Source: SICV01 sp038045265
Lineage (GTDB): Archaea > Nanobdellota > Nanobdellia > Pacearchaeales > GW2011-AR1
Reading direction: 5' to 3'
Length of the DNA: 15,711 bases
Assembly (NCBI GenBank): GCA_038045265.1
Contig: JBBSYL010000026.1
Location: 1-15,711, forward strand
The notes under the pieces were generated by a model. That model saw only the letters and a program-made list of their open reading frames with translations, was not told where the DNA came from and made no database searches. Positions 1 through 6,000 of this stretch are shown here, piece by piece. The position numbers and the translations under genes are program-made. How positions within the stretch are numbered: position 1 is the stretch's first letter; the number at the start of each line of letters is the position of its first letter.

Positions 1-3000
1 TTGCATTTGTATAATTAAAGTAAGTATTATTGAATCTTGTCATCGTATAATTCATCGTTCCATTAGTAAGTGTAAGCAACACTGTTCCCCCACTCTCGCT
101 TAATGTAACATTAAATTCAACACTATTCGTTGTTAAATTCCCTGCGGGCAAATCTATTCTTACTCCAGGAACTACAGTATCAACACTAAATGTAACATTC
201 GTTGTATAATTATTATTTCCTGATGTATCATTCGCATACGCATAAAATACATACGAGCCATCAGCTATTGATGTATTTGTAGAATTAAACATCGTACCAA
301 AGTTTACACTTTCATTTCCAGTCATGGTATAATTATTTAGTCCATTATTTAATGAATACCATGCCGTTCCATTTTCATTTAAGCTAATATTAAAGTATAA
401 AGGCAATGAGTTGTATGTTGTATTAGTTGGACTATTTATTGTTACAACTGGAGCAGTTGTATCAGCTTGAGTTACATTAACATAATATGTCTCACTCGAA
501 GTAGAATAATTCTGACTGCTTACATAAACTATAGTTATATTATATAATCCAGTATTAGAGAATGTAGTACTATTGCTTACCTCTCTTGTATTATTATTTA
601 TCAAAGTTCCATTATTATAAAGAAGTAATCTTGCGCCACTATCTCCAGTTATCAAAGTACCATTTAATACAATTGAAGTTCCAGATAGAATAGACATATT
701 TCCTTCAGCACTTGTTCCATTAAGTGTCAAATTAACTTCGCTGTTAGCTTTGTTAATAGTATAAGTTTGTGTTTCCGTAACATTCAAATTATTTACACTA
801 TCATTTGCTCTCCAATAATAATTATACGCTCCAACACCTAATCCAGTTATACTTAAATTATACACATTTCCAGCAACATTATTAGTAGTATAATTCACTC
901 CATTGAATTCTATTCTCACTGCCTGCAAAGCACTATCTGTTACAGTTGCATTGAATTGATAAACTGTATTTGTAGAATACGTCGCAGGGTCACTTGGACT
1001 TTCAACAAGAGATGTTATAGAAGGATTTGTTCTATCAACTACAAATGTAACATTACTCGTATAATTATTATTTCCAGTTGTATCATTTGCATAAGCATAG
1101 AAAGTATAACTTCCATCTGCTATTGAAGAATTAGTCGCATTAAACATTCTTCCAAAGTTTGCACTTTCATTTCCAGTCATTGTATAATTCAACAAGCCAT
1201 TATTCAAACTATACCACGCCGTTCCATTTTCATTTAATGATATGTTAAAGTACAAAGGCAAACTATTATAGGTAGTATTTTGTGGAAGCGTTATTGTTAC
1301 AACGGGAGGAATTGTATCTGCAGCACTTATCGTCACACTTCTAGTTTCTGTATTATTCATATTTCCTGCACTATCAACTGCATATGACTTGATTGTATGA
1401 ACTCCAGTAGCCAAGCCAGTAAAGTTATTATAATATTTATTTGCGGATGCGTTGTAAAGTGCACTTATCTCAGTAGCAGATAATGAACGGTTGAAGATTA
1501 ATACTTCTTCGATATGTCCATTCAACCAAGCACCAGAATATCCTCCGATATTCAATCCATTTTGTGCAAGATTTGCTCCACTCGTGACAGAGGCCACAAC
1601 ATTATTATCAACATACATACTTAAGTTAGTTCCAGAACGAGATACCAGCACATTATACCATTTATTAGTCGTCAAGCCAGTCCAAGTATAAGTAGCCACT
1701 GCCCCAGTTCCGTGAACATAAAATGTCAAAACCCCATTATTTGAATAAATTATCCAATTACCTGCAGTTCCGACAGTGTCGGTTGCAATAATTACAGGAA
1801 TACCTGAAGTAGAAGCAAAACTAACCCACTGACTGGATGTAAAATTGCCAGTTCCAAAGGTAAATACATAGTTACTTGGTACTATAATTGAGTCTCCATT
1901 CCCATCAAAACTAAAACTCTTCCCAAACTTCCCACTTCCAGCACTACTATTTTGTTGTGCATTTCCAAATTTACTTCCATTATTCTTCCCCATTTCATCC
2001 ACAACATCACCGCTTGCATTCAATCTATCCATCGTCCACCATCCAACTAATGAATTATCAAAATCAGTTAAGACATAATGGTCACTATCGGAACTTCCAG
2101 CAAGAGTTCCATTTGAAGTAACATTAACAACTATTGAAGTAGATGTTTGACTTGAAGCGTTTGCAGGAGTATTACCAGTAAAGTTAATCCAAGGATTTGT
2201 CGTATCTACACTAAACGCCCTACTTACGCTATTATTCAAATTACCAGCATTATCATATCCATATGCATTAAATGTCTTACTTCCATCTGTTATAGAAGTT
2301 AAAGTATAATTAAATCCAGTATTAGATGCATTTGCAGTCATTGAATAATTAGTTACTCCATTATCTATACTGAAGTTAGCCCTTCCAGCTTCATTAAGAG
2401 TTACATTAAATGTAATTGTAGAAGTATTGTAAGTAGCAGATAGAGGATTTATTATTGTAACAAGAGGATTAGTATTATCTAATGAGAAAGTCACATTCGT
2501 CGTATAATTTGTATTTCCCGCAGTATCATTTGCATACGCATAGAAAGTATAGCTTCCATCAGCTATTGAACTATTTGTACTATTAAACATAGTACCAAAG
2601 TTTACACTTTCATTTCCAGTCATAGAATAATTCAACAAACCATTATTCAATGAATACCATGCCGTTCCATTTTCATTTAAACTGATATTGAAGTATAAAG
2701 GCAAACTATTATATGTTGTATTTGCAGGTAATACAATAGTCACAACTGGAGCAGTTGTATCTGCAACAACTGTATTATTTTCAGTAATAACCTGCCCACT
2801 TGCTCCTCCAGAACTTGTTGTCGCAGGCAAAATAGGAGAATAAAACTTATTCGCATCACTCATTAATTTAAATGAAGGTAATACATTAGTAGTCGCAGTT
2901 GAAATTGTAAATGTATTCGTGCTTCCAGTATCCGAAGCATTTCCCGTTAAATTCTGATACGCTGAGTAATTCCATAATGCCCTGCCTTTAATGTAAAGCT

Positions 3001-6000
3001 CTTGGATTTCGGAAGATGAAAGAGAACGGTTGTATATTTGGACTTCGTCTAACAAACCATTCATTGGCAAAGTTAATACTGGTTGGTCTCCTATATCAAA
3101 ACTATGTGTATTTAATATGGTAGCAGAAAGTGCATTTTGAGTATTAACTTCAGTCTCTCTAACCCCATTAAGATAAATCTTAACTCCGTCCCATGTTGAA
3201 GAACCGTTATAAACAAATATTGCATGATACCATACTCCACTAGAAAGAGTTGTTGAGCCAGTCGTTATTAATCTATTAGTATTTGAATTAGATAAAACTA
3301 CTTCTAACTTATTTCCACTAGTAACATAAAATACATATCCATAATAATCAGCACCATCAACAGCCCTCTTTGAAAACAACACTTTATTTGTATTTAAGTT
3401 ATTAAGTTTAAACCATGCAGAACCGGTAAATGTATTATTTCTCTCAAAATTAAGAAGGGTATTATGAGGAATACTAACATAATCATTCACCCCATCAAAC
3501 TGCATCCCCCTTGAATAAACCCCATTAACAGTCGTCCCATTTCCTCCAACAACAGTCCCATTATTACTATTCCCACTCCAAAATGCATTTCCATCTCCAC
3601 GTCTTACAAGAACAACATCATTCTCAACATCAACATCATATATCTTCCCGTTATAATTCTCAATCTCTATACTTTCTATCTTAACCTTCTCTCCCTCTGA
3701 ATTCAAGAAATATGCTTCTTTGCCTTCAAGCAAAGAAGAATAAACATCTTTTACTGAAATTAAGTTAAACCTTTCGTTAACGAAAGGTTTATATACTTTC
3801 GCAGTATTCACAGGATACACAGAACTTACAGGAGGTAAAGAAATGCCAAATTTAACAATATCAATAACAGAAGAATTAAAGAAAGAAATGGATAAGGTAC
3901 GTGAAACAAATTGGTCTGAAGTAATTAGAGGACTATTAGCAGAGAAAGTTAAAAGAGCACTCTTGTTTAAAGAATTAGACAAAATGCTTGAAAACTCTGA
4001 GCTTACAGATAAAGACATCTCCTCTATGCTTGCAAAATCTCGCAAAGGACGATTTGACAAACTTAAATCAGAAGGTAAAATATAAATGAAGTTTGTAGTT
4101 GATACTAACATCTTATTTTCATTTTTCAAGAAAGGCTCATTTACAAGGAAATTAATTCTCTCTGATGCTCTTGAACTAATATCTCCTTCATATGCTCTAG
4201 ACGAATTAGATAAATATTCTAAAGAATTATTATCAAAATCACATATAACTTCTTCGGAATTATCATCTATATTAACGGAACTACAAAAGAAAGTCAAATT
4301 TTTCAAGCTAGAAGAATATGAAGATAAATTACAAGAAGCAATGAAATTAGCAGAAAACTTTTCAGACAATGAATTCACAGAATTTCTTGATGATATAGAT
4401 TTCGTTGCACTTGCATTGAAAGAAGACTGTTCAATTTGGTCAAAAGATAAATTACTAAAGAAACAATCTAAAGTTAAATCGCTTGACACCAAAGAGTTAG
4501 TAGAAGAATTATCCAAATAATTTACATTAGCATAAACTTTATGCTCGGGGCTTACCCTCAATAATGAACCATCTTCCAATTTAATACTAAACATATCGCC
4601 TTCATGCTCGAATGTCTGTCTTTCAAACGGCACCTGCCACTCTTTTTCTCCAGTTTCCTGATTTAAGCTCATAACTTTCTCACTACTATCTAGATCAGCA
4701 AACAACTTCCACTTTTCTATGTAACACTTATAAATTTCAGAAGCAGAGGATGCGGTGTGGCTGGGATTCGAACCCAGGAATCTGTGAAGATACTGTTTTT
4801 GAGACAGCTCCCTTACCGCTAGGGTTACCACACCATCCTCTGCATTATTATCATCAACAGAAAAGTTTATATAGTTATTGCGATTAACAAAAGAGTAATC
4901 TGTGAAAGAGTTCCTTACTGCTGGGGTTTCTACTCCAGCTAGTTTTTCTTTATTAACATAGTCCGCGAAGACTTTCTGCTTTACCAGTGAGGCTGTATCA
5001 AAAGCCTCTTTATTTTTTTCACTATCAATAACAATCCCATCATTATAAGCATAATAATTACCAATTTCAATATCATTATAATAATAAGAACAATCAACTT
5101 CTTCCAAAGTTAAAATTTCCGTCTCATTATCATAACAATATGGTCCTCTATCCACCACCTTCGTCTCATTCTCCCCTAAACTACTTCTATTATCAAAGTT
5201 ATAATATGCAACTAATCCATTCGCAGTTGCATTCATATCACTCGTATTATAATCAAGAGAAACATCCCACTGTCCAACTCTCGCAGATATATTCGTCCCC
5301 TGTTTTCTCTCATAACCAGCAAGAGTAATATTAACTGTATCTTGCCCAGACGAAATATTAAATTGTTTGTAATCTAAAGTCGCAGGATTTTTGAATCTCT
5401 GACTTTGATTGTTATATAATTGAGATACTTGGGAACTGTTTAATGATATATTAAATATTTGGACTTCGTCTATAAATCCATTATAATATGAACTTCCACT
5501 TTCATTAATACCTATTTTAACATTATTTCCTGATATGTTTATAGGATATTGTGCCGGAGAAACACTTGCAACTCCATTAATAAAATAAGATGTTTGGTTT
5601 TTAGCTATAAATGTCCAACCAGTTGCAGTTGAATTCTTAATCCACATAGCTGATGAGTTTTTACTTTGAGTTATTGTAACTGCGATATTGTCATTACTCC
5701 CATCAAAATAAGCCCCATCATCATACAAACCACTTGAACTATTACTTAATGCTCCATTAGTATAAATCCCATCATTATTATTACTCGTATAATCAAAACT
5801 TGTTGTAGTATTATCTTTGTCAAATGAATAATAAGCTACTAAACCATAACCTGTTTGATAAGGCCAAACGTCGGTTGTGGTAAGATGCGCAAACTGTCCG
5901 TTATTATGCCCTTCATAAGTTATATTGCTTGTTGCATCAGTCAAGGTATTATTTGAAGTGAAAATCAAATCAAATGTCTGATTAGACAAGTGAGGAACAA

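Larger units (their letters stand above)
3569..5137 (-). mobile_element. Intein (Hint domain) inside the second LamG domain
   Basis: 523 residues (1077-1599 of the host protein). Seen in sequence: Cys1 in CYDNETEILT; a block-B-like segment VSPEHKVY carrying the conserved His; a C-terminal block GKIYDVDVENDVVLV; and a last residue Asn followed by Ser+1 (SGN/S). The penultimate position is Gly rather than the usual His, a variation known in some inteins. Splicing would join VVDRGPY to SNNGT, matching the uninterrupted LamG 1 (FDYTSNNNDG). The N-Hint spans about 4521-5137, stretched by about 120 residues between TLEE and WKLFADL. The C-Hint spans about 3569-3820. No LAGLIDADG or HNH domain is present; the usual endonuclease position holds vapBC in antisense. 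Confidence 0.85.

Noticed and set aside
4530..4546. AGCATAA-ACT-TTATGCT hairpin just after the toxin stop, as a terminator
   Set aside because: No T-run follows, and the bases encode the conserved EHKVYA block B of the intein, which explains the sequence.
3569..5137. Two separate surface genes split by a vapBC insertion
   Set aside because: Every minus-strand codon from 8365 to 1 was checked and no stop was found; the two sides are complementary halves of one Hint and one LamG domain.
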